From NCBI GenBank assembly GCA_038874475.1, contig JAVZCJ010000002.1, positions 200,964 to 264,963 of the forward strand: a stretch of DNA of 64,000 nucleotides. The letters are read 5' to 3'. The notes under the pieces are model-generated. The model searched no databases. It saw nothing but the letters and a program-made list of their open reading frames with translations, and had not been told where the DNA came from. The position numbers and the translations under genes are program-made. Source of the DNA: Nitrososphaerota archaeon (GTDB taxonomy: Archaea > Thermoproteota > Nitrososphaeria_A > Caldarchaeales > JAVZCJ01). This document shows, in pieces, positions 33,013 through 40,701 of the stretch. Positions within the stretch are counted from its first letter, which is position 1. Every line of letters starts with the position of its first letter.

Positions 33013-33918
33013 CTATTCAACAAACGAATATTCATAGATTTTCTTTGGAGGTATAATTAAGAGAATTATACTTATCATTATTAAAATAAATATAGCAATT
33101 ATTACTGATAATGCGGCTGCATGTCCTAAATTCATCCAACTAAATCCCTCAGCAAAAGCATAATAAGTGATTATCCCCCAAACTCCTCCACTAAATGTAT
33201 AAAGTATATCATAGCTTGTAAAAGCTACAATTGCTTCCCATATCGCTACCAATGCAATTACATTTCTAATATATGGAAAAGTTACATGTCTTAAACGTTT
33301 TATCCATGATGCTCCATCTACCTTAGCAGCATCTAGCAGATCTTTTGGAATTAATTGATGAGCGGCCATTAAAAGTATTGAGGCAAAAGGCAATTGTTGC
33401 CACATTTGTGCTATGAGTGCATATAATAATTGATTCATCCTTCCTGCTCCTAAAAATCCTATAGGCTCTTTTAATATGCCAAGCATCATTCCAAACCTAT
33501 TTATCCATCCTGAACGGTAAAGCATAAGTCTCCATATCAATCCTGCAGCAGTAGGAGGTAAAGCCCAAGGAATAAGGATTATAAAACGAACTAAACCTAC
33601 CCCCTTAAATTTTTCATTAAGTAGTATGCTTACTCCTATTCCCAATGTAACAATAACAAATGTACACATAAAGGTAAAAGTGAACGTTTCATAAATAGTA
33701 TCTTTAAAGTATGTTGCTCCTATTACATCAATAAAATTAGTTAAACCAATAAATTTTCCTATAGTTTGAGGTTCAACCAGTTTATACTTAACAAAAGCTA
33801 AATAAAATGCTTGAGAATATGAATATACAGTAAATATAAAAATATAAAAAAAAGCAGGAAGTACCATTAAAAGTGCTGTTTTTTCTTGTGGTTTTAATGC
33901 ACGCATCTTAATAGGCAA
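33013..33918 (-). CDS. Sugar-type ABC transporter permease (MalF/UgpA-like)
   Basis: 301 residues with six predicted helices. EAA loop: LLDAAKVDGASWIKRLRHVTFPYIRNVIALVAIWEAI. N-terminal KTALLMVLPAFFYIFIFTVYSYSQAFYLAFV is the standard first helix and loop of MalF/UgpA-type permeases. It is 10 nt downstream of the binding-protein gene. Confidence 0.9.
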   Translation of the reverse strand: MPIKMRALKPQEKTALLMVLPAFFYIFIFTVYSYSQAFYLAFVKYKLVEPQTIGKFIGLTNFIDVIGATYFKDTIYETFTFTFMCTFVIVTLGIGVSILLNEKFKGVGLVRFIILIPWALPPTAAGLIWRLMLYRSGWINRFGMMLGILKEPIGFLGAGRMNQLLYALIAQMWQQLPFASILLMAAHQLIPKDLLDAAKVDGASWIKRLRHVTFPYIRNVIALVAIWEAIVAFTSYDILYTFSGGVWGIITYYAFAEGFSWMNLGHAAALSVIIAIFILIMISIILLIIPPKKIYEYSFVE

Positions 33919-33928
33919 TGAAAATCGC

Positions 33929-35338
33929 CTAGCCTTTTCTTAAAGCATTCCATTTTTCAGCCATTAATCTAACGCATTCTTTTGGAGTTATCTCTTTAGT
34001 AAATACTCTAGCTAAGCATTCCTTTCGAACATAATCGTTCCATTCGCCAAACCATACTGGATGTGGTTCACAAACAGCTAATTTAGCTTGCTGTCTTAGA
34101 ACATCTGCTGAGCCATATAATTTTTCCATAGCATTTTTGATATCAGGGTCTTCCCATGGAGAATCGAAACCAAATCCTAGTCCATTTTCAACTGCCCATC
34201 TCTTTAATACTGGTCCACGGCTTCCACCAAAGTATTCGATGAATGTTATTGCTGCCTGTATTGCATCTTTCCCTCTATTTACACACATTTTAGTTATATT
34301 ATACATTTTTGCAAATCCATATGCTTCATGTGTTTTACCTGGCATTAATCCAACTCTAAGGTTTCCTGCTTCAGGACCTGAACCAGGAGTATTCATTGCT
34401 GCAGTATTATACTTAGCTAAACCACAGAAAACTGCTTCTCCTGCACTCATTTTCTTCGAAGCAATTGTTTCATGCATTGTTGACCATTCTGGATCAACTA
34501 TTTCATCTACATGTATTCCATCAACATACCATTGTAGTTGTTCAACAAATGGAGAATCAGGCTCATCAAATACTGGATTTAAATCCTCATCAAAAAGTCT
34601 TGCCCCTCTTCCATATGCACTAGATAAAACATTACACCATGCAAAAACATCTTTTGGCTCAAATGATAGAAGGTAAGGATATTTTATTCCTGCTTTCTTA
34701 AATTCTAAACATTGTTCACGGACTTCATCCCAATCTTTTGGAGGATTAAAACCTTTCTCTTTTAACATTCTTTCATTGTACATAAATGTAAACATGTCTG
34801 AGTAGTATGGCAAACCATACACTTTCCCTTCAAAAGTGCATGCCATTTTTGCATAAGGAACCATATCATTTACATAAAATGACCATGGATGTTCTGTTTC
34901 ATATTGATCCCATAAATCTTCTAATGGTACTACCCATCCTGCTGAAGCCCATTGAGCTAACCAATCTTCTCCATTATAAGTTACATCTGTTGGAGTACCA
35001 ACGGTAAATCTCTTCACCATGGTCGTTGGAAAATCAGGCCAATTAAAATCATATACGCTAACTTCTATATGTGGGTATTTTTGCATAAATTTTGCTGTAT
35101 TATCTTTGATTTTTTCTACATCGTAGTTCCATACAGTAAAATCTAAATGCACTTTTTTAGCAGGTGTAGTAACAGGAGTAGCTGTTGCTGTTACAGTTTG
35201 AGTTACTGTTCTTTCTACAGTTTTCTCAACAACTTTTCCAGGAGCTGCAAGATAGCCTACAGCAGCACCTACTACAAGACCTCCAACAGTCCCTCCTAAA
35301 ACTTTTAAATAATCTCTTCTAGAAACTTTTTCTCCCAT
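33929..35338 (-). CDS. Tat-exported ABC transporter substrate-binding protein (CUT1 type)
   Basis: 469 residues. The N-terminus has a twin-arginine motif, SRRDYLKVLGG, followed by a hydrophobic helix (GGLVVGAAVGYLAAPG) and a Thr-rich linker (RTVTQTVTATATPVTTPA). There is no lipobox Cys, so it is probably held by an uncleaved helix. The mature domain is a class of extracellular solute-binding protein for sugars: LDFTVWNYDVEKIKDNTAKFMQKYPHIEVSV, VYGLPYYSDMFTFMYNERMLKEKGF. Tat export implies folding in the cytoplasm. The ligand is not predictable; the locus suggests an oligosaccharide or methylated compound. Confidence 0.9.
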   Translation of the reverse strand: MGEKVSRRDYLKVLGGTVGGLVVGAAVGYLAAPGKVVEKTVERTVTQTVTATATPVTTPAKKVHLDFTVWNYDVEKIKDNTAKFMQKYPHIEVSVYDFNWPDFPTTMVKRFTVGTPTDVTYNGEDWLAQWASAGWVVPLEDLWDQYETEHPWSFYVNDMVPYAKMACTFEGKVYGLPYYSDMFTFMYNERMLKEKGFNPPKDWDEVREQCLEFKKAGIKYPYLLSFEPKDVFAWCNVLSSAYGRGARLFDEDLNPVFDEPDSPFVEQLQWYVDGIHVDEIVDPEWSTMHETIASKKMSAGEAVFCGLAKYNTAAMNTPGSGPEAGNLRVGLMPGKTHEAYGFAKMYNITKMCVNRGKDAIQAAITFIEYFGGSRGPVLKRWAVENGLGFGFDSPWEDPDIKNAMEKLYGSADVLRQQAKLAVCEPHPVWFGEWNDYVRKECLARVFTKEITPKECVRLMAEKWNALRKG

Positions 35339-35367
35339 TTTACATCGTATTATAAAATATAAAGTTG

Positions 35368-35383
35368 ATATATAAATTTTTCG
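35368..35383 (-). promoter_or_regulatory. BRE/TATA promoter of the binding-protein operon
   Basis: On the minus strand: CGAAAAATTTATATAT, 30 nt upstream of the start codon, so the mRNA is expected to be leaderless or nearly so. The identical 16-mer precedes the GATase1-like gene at 38118. Confidence 0.6.
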
Positions 35384-35434
35384 TACATTTTTTATTTTTT
35401 ATAACTTTTTTATTTTACTTTATGTTTTTTTTAA

Positions 35435-35446
35435 AATTATATATGC
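35435..35446 (+). promoter_or_regulatory. Likely TATA region of the corrinoid-protein gene
   Basis: AAAATTATATAT-type sequence about 45 nt upstream of the ATG at 35489, in the divergent 150-bp region shared with the binding-protein operon. Confidence 0.35.
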
Positions 35447-35488
35447 TATTATTTATAAAATAAATTAAATAAATGAGATGAGATTAAA

Positions 35489-36148
35489 ATGAAGAGGAAT
35501 TTAAAAGAGGAAATTCTAGAAAAATTGAAAGAAAGTATAGCAAATTGCGATATTGAAACAACAAGGAATATAGCAAAAGAAGCTCTAAAAGCAAAAATAC
35601 CATTTTCTGAAGCAATTTTTAATGGTTTAGTAAAAGGATTAGAAATTGTAGGAGAAAAATATGAAAAAGGAGAATATTTTTTAGCAGAGCTTATAATGGC
35701 TGGAGAAGCCATGCATGAAGCATTAAATATTCTAATGCCAAAACAAAATATTGAAAAAGAAAAAATTGTATCAAAAGGGAAAATTGTCATCGGAACTGTT
35801 GAAGGAGATATACATGATATAGGCAAGTCTTTAGTCTCAATTTTTTTAAGAGCTGCTGGATATGAAATTTATGATTTGGGAGTAGATGTTCCAGCTGAAA
35901 AATTTATTGAGAAAATAAAAGAAACAAATGCTAATGTATTAGCTTTATCAGCTCTTCTTTCAACAACCATGGTAAATATGGCTAAAGTTATTGAAGCTTT
36001 AAAGAAAGAAGGTTTAAGAAATAAAGTGAAAGTTATTATTGGTGGAGCACCTTGCGACCTAGAATTTGCATATAAAATAGGAGCTGATGGATATGGAAAA
36101 GATGCTTACGAAGCAGTAAAAATAGTTGATGAATTAATGAAAAAATAA
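35489..36148 (+). CDS. Methyltransferase-cognate corrinoid protein (MtxC/B12-binding type)
   Basis: 219 residues. A helical cap (about 1-85: LKEEILEKLKESIANCDIETTRNIAKEAL, FSEAIFNGLVKGLEIVGEKYEKGEYFLAELIMAGEAMHEAL) is followed by a Rossmann B12-binding domain. The signature GTVEGDIHDIGKSL (DxHxxG, His as lower axial ligand), SALLSTTMVNM (SxL) and VIIGGAPC (GG) is intact. It carries a methyl group on cobalt between two methyltransferases. The UroD-type methyltransferase follows after 18 nt. No MtbB/MtaB/MtrH-type substrate methyltransferase and no reductive activator (RamA) are in the window. Confidence 0.92.
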   Translation: MKRNLKEEILEKLKESIANCDIETTRNIAKEALKAKIPFSEAIFNGLVKGLEIVGEKYEKGEYFLAELIMAGEAMHEALNILMPKQNIEKEKIVSKGKIVIGTVEGDIHDIGKSLVSIFLRAAGYEIYDLGVDVPAEKFIEKIKETNANVLALSALLSTTMVNMAKVIEALKKEGLRNKVKVIIGGAPCDLEFAYKIGADGYGKDAYEAVKIVDELMKK

Positions 36149-36166
36149 AAAGATGGAGGGTTATAA

Positions 36167-37333
36167 ATGATTCCAAGAGAAAGAGTAATTAAAGCAATTG
36201 AACATGAAGAACCTGATAGAGTACCAATGTCACTTTGGTTAACAAAAGAAGCTTATGAAAATATTAAAAGCTATTTAAATTATAGAAATATTGAAGAAAA
36301 TATTTTATGGGCTTCAGATAAAGCATTTTATATTTCAAAAAAACTTATTAAAAGATTAAATTTAGATATTGTTCAAATACATCTTCCTCCTCCAATAGAT
36401 TACAAACCTAAAACTTGGCCTGATGGAAGTTTTGAGGGACCAACAGGTTTTAGAACAAAAAAAGTTGGTTTATATTATGAATATACACTTTATCCTACTC
36501 TTTCAGATATTGAAGATGTTTCAGATTTAGAAGATAAATTTTATGAAAGAAATAAAAGACAACTTTATTTATTTGATCCTAATGCCCCTAGAGATATTAA
36601 ACCTGTAATAAAACAAGCAAAAGAGCTTTATGAAGAAGGGTATGCTTTATCTACTTTTAGTTGTCTTTTTGGAATGGTTGAACCTCCATGGTACTATAGA
36701 GGTTTAAAAAATTGGTTTATAGATTTAATTCAAAGACCAAAGATAGCCCGTAAAATGATCGAATTAGTATTAAAAGTTATTATAGAATATGATAAATTTG
36801 TTATTGATACGTTAGGAGAATATCTCACAGAAATAATAGGCGGGGGCGATGTAGCCACACAAAATTCAATGCAATATTCGCCAAAACTTTTTAAAGAATA
36901 TTTTGAAGAGGCAGAACGTTTGTATGTAAATACTATTAAGAGTAGAGCATCTCACATAAAACTCTGTTGGCATGGATGTGGAGCTATGAGGCCAGTTATT
37001 AAAGATATAATAGAATGGGGATATGATATACTTAATCCCATTCAACCATATGCAGGTCTTAATACTCCTTTTAGTATGGATCCAGCTTCTTTAAAAGAAG
37101 AATATGGAAATAAAATTTGTTTTGAAGGTGCAATAGATGTGCAAAAGACATTGCCAAGAGGTACTCTTAAAGATGTAGAAGAAGAAGTTAAAACAAGGAT
37201 AAAACAATTGGCACTTGGTGGAGGTTATATTCTAGCACCTTCTCATAATTTTCAAGCCGATACTTCAGGAGAAAAAATTGTAGCAGTATATGATTATGCT
37301 ATGAAGTATGGAAAGTATCCTATTAAAATTTAA
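36167..37333 (+). CDS. UroD-fold corrinoid methyltransferase (MtaA/MtbA-like)
   Basis: 388 residues. Uroporphyrinogen-decarboxylase fold with the opening PRERVIKAIEHEEPDRVPMSLW. The zinc/thiol activating motif H-x-C...C found in MtaA/MtbA is present: WHGCGAMRP (H269, C271) and KICFEGAIDVQ (C318). It lacks the porphyrin carboxylate-binding features of true HemE. It most likely moves a methyl group between the upstream corrinoid protein and a thiol or a donor substrate; direction and substrate are unknown. GAIDVQKTLPRGTLKDVEEEV matches a large uncharacterised UroD-like clade often linked to sugar or aromatic catabolism. Confidence 0.88.
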   Translation: MIPRERVIKAIEHEEPDRVPMSLWLTKEAYENIKSYLNYRNIEENILWASDKAFYISKKLIKRLNLDIVQIHLPPPIDYKPKTWPDGSFEGPTGFRTKKVGLYYEYTLYPTLSDIEDVSDLEDKFYERNKRQLYLFDPNAPRDIKPVIKQAKELYEEGYALSTFSCLFGMVEPPWYYRGLKNWFIDLIQRPKIARKMIELVLKVIIEYDKFVIDTLGEYLTEIIGGGDVATQNSMQYSPKLFKEYFEEAERLYVNTIKSRASHIKLCWHGCGAMRPVIKDIIEWGYDILNPIQPYAGLNTPFSMDPASLKEEYGNKICFEGAIDVQKTLPRGTLKDVEEEVKTRIKQLALGGGYILAPSHNFQADTSGEKIVAVYDYAMKYGKYPIKI

Positions 37334-37335
37334 CC

Positions 37336-38118
37336 TTATTTTTTAGCAAGCCACTTAACTGCTTGAATCCAAAACTTTTCATAGTATTTCCATTTCATGA
37401 AGTTTATTCCCCAATGTGGACATGGGTCTGATGTAAAAACCATTACTCTGCCATTTCCATATTCCCATATCGCTATAAATGGATCATTTTCCTCTCCAAT
37501 CATTGCTAATATTTTAGCATTTTCTTTAAGCATAGTCTTATTATAGCCTAGAAAAGGCGGGCATTCATTCCAAGGAATATCTTTCATTATGGGATGTTTA
37601 TCATCTAAAACTTTTACTTTTGCTCCTTCAGGAGTTTCTACTCTATCATCTCCGCTTAATATTTTGACAGGTAACACTTCAGCTACTGGAGTATTTTGCC
37701 ACCCTCCTCTACCATATCTTCCTGAAAACGTAAACCAACTACCTGCCATTATTAAACCCCCGCCTTCTTTAACAAACTCTCTTATAGATTTTAATCTGTT
37801 TGGCATAGCAATTGTTTTGCCCCATTCGGAAGGCATATAAAATTCTGGATAAAAATATATAGTATCTGCATCTACATCGCTTAATATTAAAACATCATAA
37901 TTTTTAAGTTCTTCTACAGTTTTAGGAAATTGGCTATAAGCATCCCAACTAGTCATATATCTTAAATTAATTTCGGGATTTTTTTGAAAAACATCAATAA
38001 GTGGTTTAGCTACTATACTTACATTGAATTCTTTAATTTCCATTATAAATGGTGATGCTATAAAAATAGGTCCTATTAATGTAACACTATCTCCTACGTA
38101 AAGAACTTTTATACTCAT
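37336..38118 (-). CDS. Class I glutamine-amidotransferase-like protein (PF07090 type)
   Basis: 260 residues. The fold is GATase1-like/ThuA-like: VLYVGDSVTLIGPIF at the N-terminus, NYDVLILSDVDADTIYF, IREFVKEGGGLIMAGSWFTFSGRYGRGGWQNTPVAEVLPV, FIAIWEYGNGRVMVFTSDPCPHWG. The catalytic Cys-His-Glu triad of true amidotransferases is not evident at the nucleophile elbow (AGSWF), so it is probably a binding or non-amidase member. Converges on the methyltransferase gene with a 2-nt gap. Its promoter contains the same 16-mer as the binding-protein operon, suggesting co-regulation. Confidence 0.8.
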   Translation of the reverse strand: MSIKVLYVGDSVTLIGPIFIASPFIMEIKEFNVSIVAKPLIDVFQKNPEINLRYMTSWDAYSQFPKTVEELKNYDVLILSDVDADTIYFYPEFYMPSEWGKTIAMPNRLKSIREFVKEGGGLIMAGSWFTFSGRYGRGGWQNTPVAEVLPVKILSGDDRVETPEGAKVKVLDDKHPIMKDIPWNECPPFLGYNKTMLKENAKILAMIGEENDPFIAIWEYGNGRVMVFTSDPCPHWGINFMKWKYYEKFWIQAVKWLAKK

Positions 38119-38149
38119 ATTTTTCTCAAAGTATTTTTACCCAATAAGA

Positions 38150-38165
38150 ATATATAAATTTTTCG
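38150..38165 (-). promoter_or_regulatory. BRE/TATA promoter of the GATase1-like gene
   Basis: CGAAAAATTTATATAT on the minus strand, 32 nt upstream of the start codon. Identical over 16 nt to the element at 35368-35383. Confidence 0.6.
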
Positions 38166-38209
38166 GAAAAAATAAAAGTTTTATTTTACAAAATAAATTT
38201 TATACATTA

Positions 38210-38722
38210 ATGAATGCCTATATAAAGATTATTCCAATAGGAATTATAAGAACATCTGCAAACGAAGAAGAAATCAAAAATAGTTATGAAGGAGTTGAAG
38301 GTATTATAGAAATTTTTGAAGAATTTTCAGCTGGACTTGAAGGAATAGATGGTTTCTCTCATTTAATAATTGTTTTTTGGATGGATAAAGTTAGTGAAGA
38401 AAATAGAAAAACTTTAAAAGTTAAACATAGAAGACTTTTAAGATTTGGTTTTAAAGAGAGTGAACTTGGACCAGAAGTAGGAGTTTTTTGTACAGATTCT
38501 CCTCACAGGCCTAATCCTATAGGTATAACTATAGTTGAACTTATTAATAGAAAAGGTAGATTCCTTAAAGTTAAGGGTTTAGATGCATTTGATGGAACTC
38601 CAGTAATTGATATAAAGCCATATACTTATGATAGAAGAGTAGAAAATATAAAAGTTCCAACATGGTTTAAAGATATTCTTGAAAAACTCAGAATTAAAGG
38701 AATTAAAATGAAAAATATTTAA
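38210..38722 (+). CDS. trmO: tRNA m6t6A37 methyltransferase TrmO (TsaA family)
   Basis: 170 residues. TrmO methylates N6-threonylcarbamoyladenosine at tRNA position 37 with SAM. The family motif SPHRPNPIGITIVEL is complete; IIPIGIIRTSANEEEIKN and GFSHLIIVFWMDKV also match. The archaeal length is shorter than bacterial TrmO, which has a C-terminal extension. It converges on the LarA-like gene with a 4-nt overlap. Confidence 0.92.
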   Translation: MNAYIKIIPIGIIRTSANEEEIKNSYEGVEGIIEIFEEFSAGLEGIDGFSHLIIVFWMDKVSEENRKTLKVKHRRLLRFGFKESELGPEVGVFCTDSPHRPNPIGITIVELINRKGRFLKVKGLDAFDGTPVIDIKPYTYDRRVENIKVPTWFKDILEKLRIKGIKMKNI

Positions 38723-39960
38723 AAATTTATTAATGTAAGAGCAGCATAAGGTATAGCTAAAATTTTTAATTTTTCATTTATTTCTTTATCGATAAAAACT
38801 TGTGGATTATTAATAGCTTCTATATTAAGTAAAGTTGTAATTTCATTATTTAACTTATTATTATTCGTATAAATATAAAGTTTTGGTTTACCATTTATAA
38901 AAATATCATAAAGCTTATACATTACAGCACCAGCAAAACTTTCAACATTATTTTTTAAAACTTCCTTTAAAAGTTGGTTTTTATTCATATTCTTCTTCTT
39001 AATTTTTTCAGCAATCTCAATTAATTCAGGCCATTGATGACCTAATCTACAAGAAGCTATTAATAATATTTTTCCACCCTTCTTACATGCTTTATAAGCA
39101 GTAAAAACTGCTTTAATTGCTTGTACAAAATCTATATCTTCTTTACCTCCAGGAGAAACGATTACTATATCATATTTTTCTTTAATATTAAAACCGTATA
39201 TTTTTTTACAAAAATTGGCCCCTTTTCGATGTTCTTTTAATGGATCTCCTGCAAAACATTTTATAATTCCATTATTTGGATTAAGAACGTAGTCTATTGT
39301 AATATTTAATCCAGATAATTTTCCAGCATCATCTATATCTAATCTTACAGGATTATCATATATCCTACCACATTCAGCATTAGGAGATATGAACATTGAA
39401 TGATTTTTATTAATTGTTTCATAATATGCGATTCCTGGAAGAATTATTTTATATCCACCCGTGAAACCAGCTATTTCTGATGGAAATATCGATCCTATTC
39501 CAATTCTAAAATCTGCATTTAAGAATTCTTTATTAAGCCATACTGGTGTACCATATTTTGTTATCCCTATAAATTCATGAATGTTTTCATCATATGCATC
39601 ATGAATTATGATATTATAATTCTTGAATATTTTTGAACCAATTTTTTCTTTAATATATTCTTCCGAGGGTGTTTCATGTGTGCCTTTAGCAAATATTATT
39701 TTTATATCTTTTTCATCAATTCTTTTAAGTAAAAATTCTAATGTTTCTGCTGTAGGTGTTGGTCTTGTATGATCATCTATAAGAATTGCAATACTTTTTG
39801 CATTTTTTACATTTTTCATAATTCTTTTTTCTATTTTTTTAAGAGCTTCATTAGTATTAGTAGATTTTTTAATTTTTGGCATTAATAATTTAACTTTATT
39901 ACTTTGAATTTCAATATTGACATTTTTAGTCATTAAATCAAATGGGAATTCTACGATCAT
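38719..39960 (-). CDS. LarA-like nickel-pincer lactate racemase family protein
   Basis: 413 residues from the ATG at 39960. The upstream GTG lies inside the AGGTGA ribosome-binding site, which is 6 nt from the ATG. LarA-family enzymes racemise or epimerise 2-hydroxyacids with a nickel pincer nucleotide. Motifs: ILIDDHTRPTPTAETLEF, IIFAKGTHETPSEEYI (usual ATGTHxxxT), HEFIGITKYGTPVWLN, and GFTGGYKIILPGIAYYETI, which includes the family Lys. Several positions deviate from LarA of Lactobacillus, so the substrate may not be lactate. No LarB/C/E cofactor genes are in the window. Confidence 0.85.
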   Translation of the reverse strand: MIVEFPFDLMTKNVNIEIQSNKVKLLMPKIKKSTNTNEALKKIEKRIMKNVKNAKSIAILIDDHTRPTPTAETLEFLLKRIDEKDIKIIFAKGTHETPSEEYIKEKIGSKIFKNYNIIIHDAYDENIHEFIGITKYGTPVWLNKEFLNADFRIGIGSIFPSEIAGFTGGYKIILPGIAYYETINKNHSMFISPNAECGRIYDNPVRLDIDDAGKLSGLNITIDYVLNPNNGIIKCFAGDPLKEHRKGANFCKKIYGFNIKEKYDIVIVSPGGKEDIDFVQAIKAVFTAYKACKKGGKILLIASCRLGHQWPELIEIAEKIKKKNMNKNQLLKEVLKNNVESFAGAVMYKLYDIFINGKPKLYIYTNNNKLNNEITTLLNIEAINNPQVFIDKEINEKLKILAIPYAALTLINF

Positions 39961-39969
39961 AAAATTCAC

Positions 39970-40230
39970 CTAAAATATAGAAATTATAAATAAGAGTCGA
40001 AAGGATCGATTTTTATAGAAGATTAAAGAGGTAATAAAAGCGTAAATTTGAGAAGTATTTAAACTTTTATAATGGAAGTGCCTTTTTTAATTTTTAAAAT
40101 TAACATTTTTATTCCATTTTTTTTGAAAAATATTTATTAATATTTTTCAAATTTTGAAATACTTTTAAAAATATTGAAAAATAGATCGTATAGAAGGTTA
40201 AAGTTTAACGAATAAAATATATTAATTAAA
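39970..40230. other. AT-rich intergenic region with inverted and direct repeats
   Basis: No gene. It holds a perfect 13-bp inverted repeat with a 4-nt loop (40122-40151) and two near-identical 15-mers (TATAGAAGATTAAAG at 40014-40028, TATAGAAGGTTAAAG at 40189-40203) that bracket it. The promoter of the LarA-like gene should lie at the left edge. Confidence 0.5.
40122..40151. repeat. 13-bp perfect inverted repeat with 4-nt loop
   Basis: TTTGAAAAATATT, loop TATT, then AATATTTTTCAAA. It is about 80 nt beyond the stop of the DUF123 gene on the minus strand. It may be a transcript-end hairpin or a protein-binding site. Confidence 0.6.
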
Positions 40231-40692
40231 TTAAAAAATTATTATTTTAGATTTTAAATTTTTATTTTTAAAAACTTTTTCTATAGCTAATATTATTTGT
40301 TTAAGATTTTTGTATTTAATAGGTTTAAGTAAATGTGCTCCGCATTTTTCTTTACAATCACTTGATCCAAAACCTTTAGATGCTATTTCAAAACAATCTT
40401 TTTTTAGAATTTTAATAAATGCACATTCTTTAAAATGAATTGTTTTTGTATAAACTATTGCTTTTATCTTAACCGAATTACTAGTTGTTAAATAATCAAT
40501 ATGCCATCTTAATTTTTTATTTTTCTTTAAATGTCTATTTACTCTAGAATTTACTCCACCATATTGTTTAGCTGAACCTAAATAAACATAATATCCAGGA
40601 GAAAAATAATGAATATTTTTTGCTAAAGTCACATTTATATTATTTTTAATGTGAATGATAAGTGCATATATTCCAGGATTTTTTGATATCAT
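40231..40692 (-). CDS. DUF123 GIY-YIG-like endonuclease (Uri family)
   Basis: 153 residues. DUF123/COG1833 proteins are derived GIY-YIG nucleases found in archaea. GIYALIIHI at the N-terminus, PGYYVYLGSAKQYGGVNSRVNRHLK (the YIG-like strand and catalytic Arg/His region), LRWHIDYLTT, and the cysteine pair region SDCKEKCGAHLL are present. Probable role in DNA repair. It lies 9 nt after sufB and may be part of that transcript. Confidence 0.88.
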   Translation of the reverse strand: MISKNPGIYALIIHIKNNINVTLAKNIHYFSPGYYVYLGSAKQYGGVNSRVNRHLKKNKKLRWHIDYLTTSNSVKIKAIVYTKTIHFKECAFIKILKKDCFEIASKGFGSSDCKEKCGAHLLKPIKYKNLKQIILAIEKVFKNKNLKSKIIIF

Positions 40693-40701
40693 ATCTATTT
40701 T

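Noticed and set aside
36167-37333. Uroporphyrinogen decarboxylase HemE
   Set aside because: It has the HxC...C zinc motif of corrinoid methyltransferases and a corrinoid protein gene next to it; no haem genes are nearby.
37336-38118. Active glutamine amidotransferase
   Set aside because: No catalytic Cys is found at the nucleophile elbow (AGSWF).
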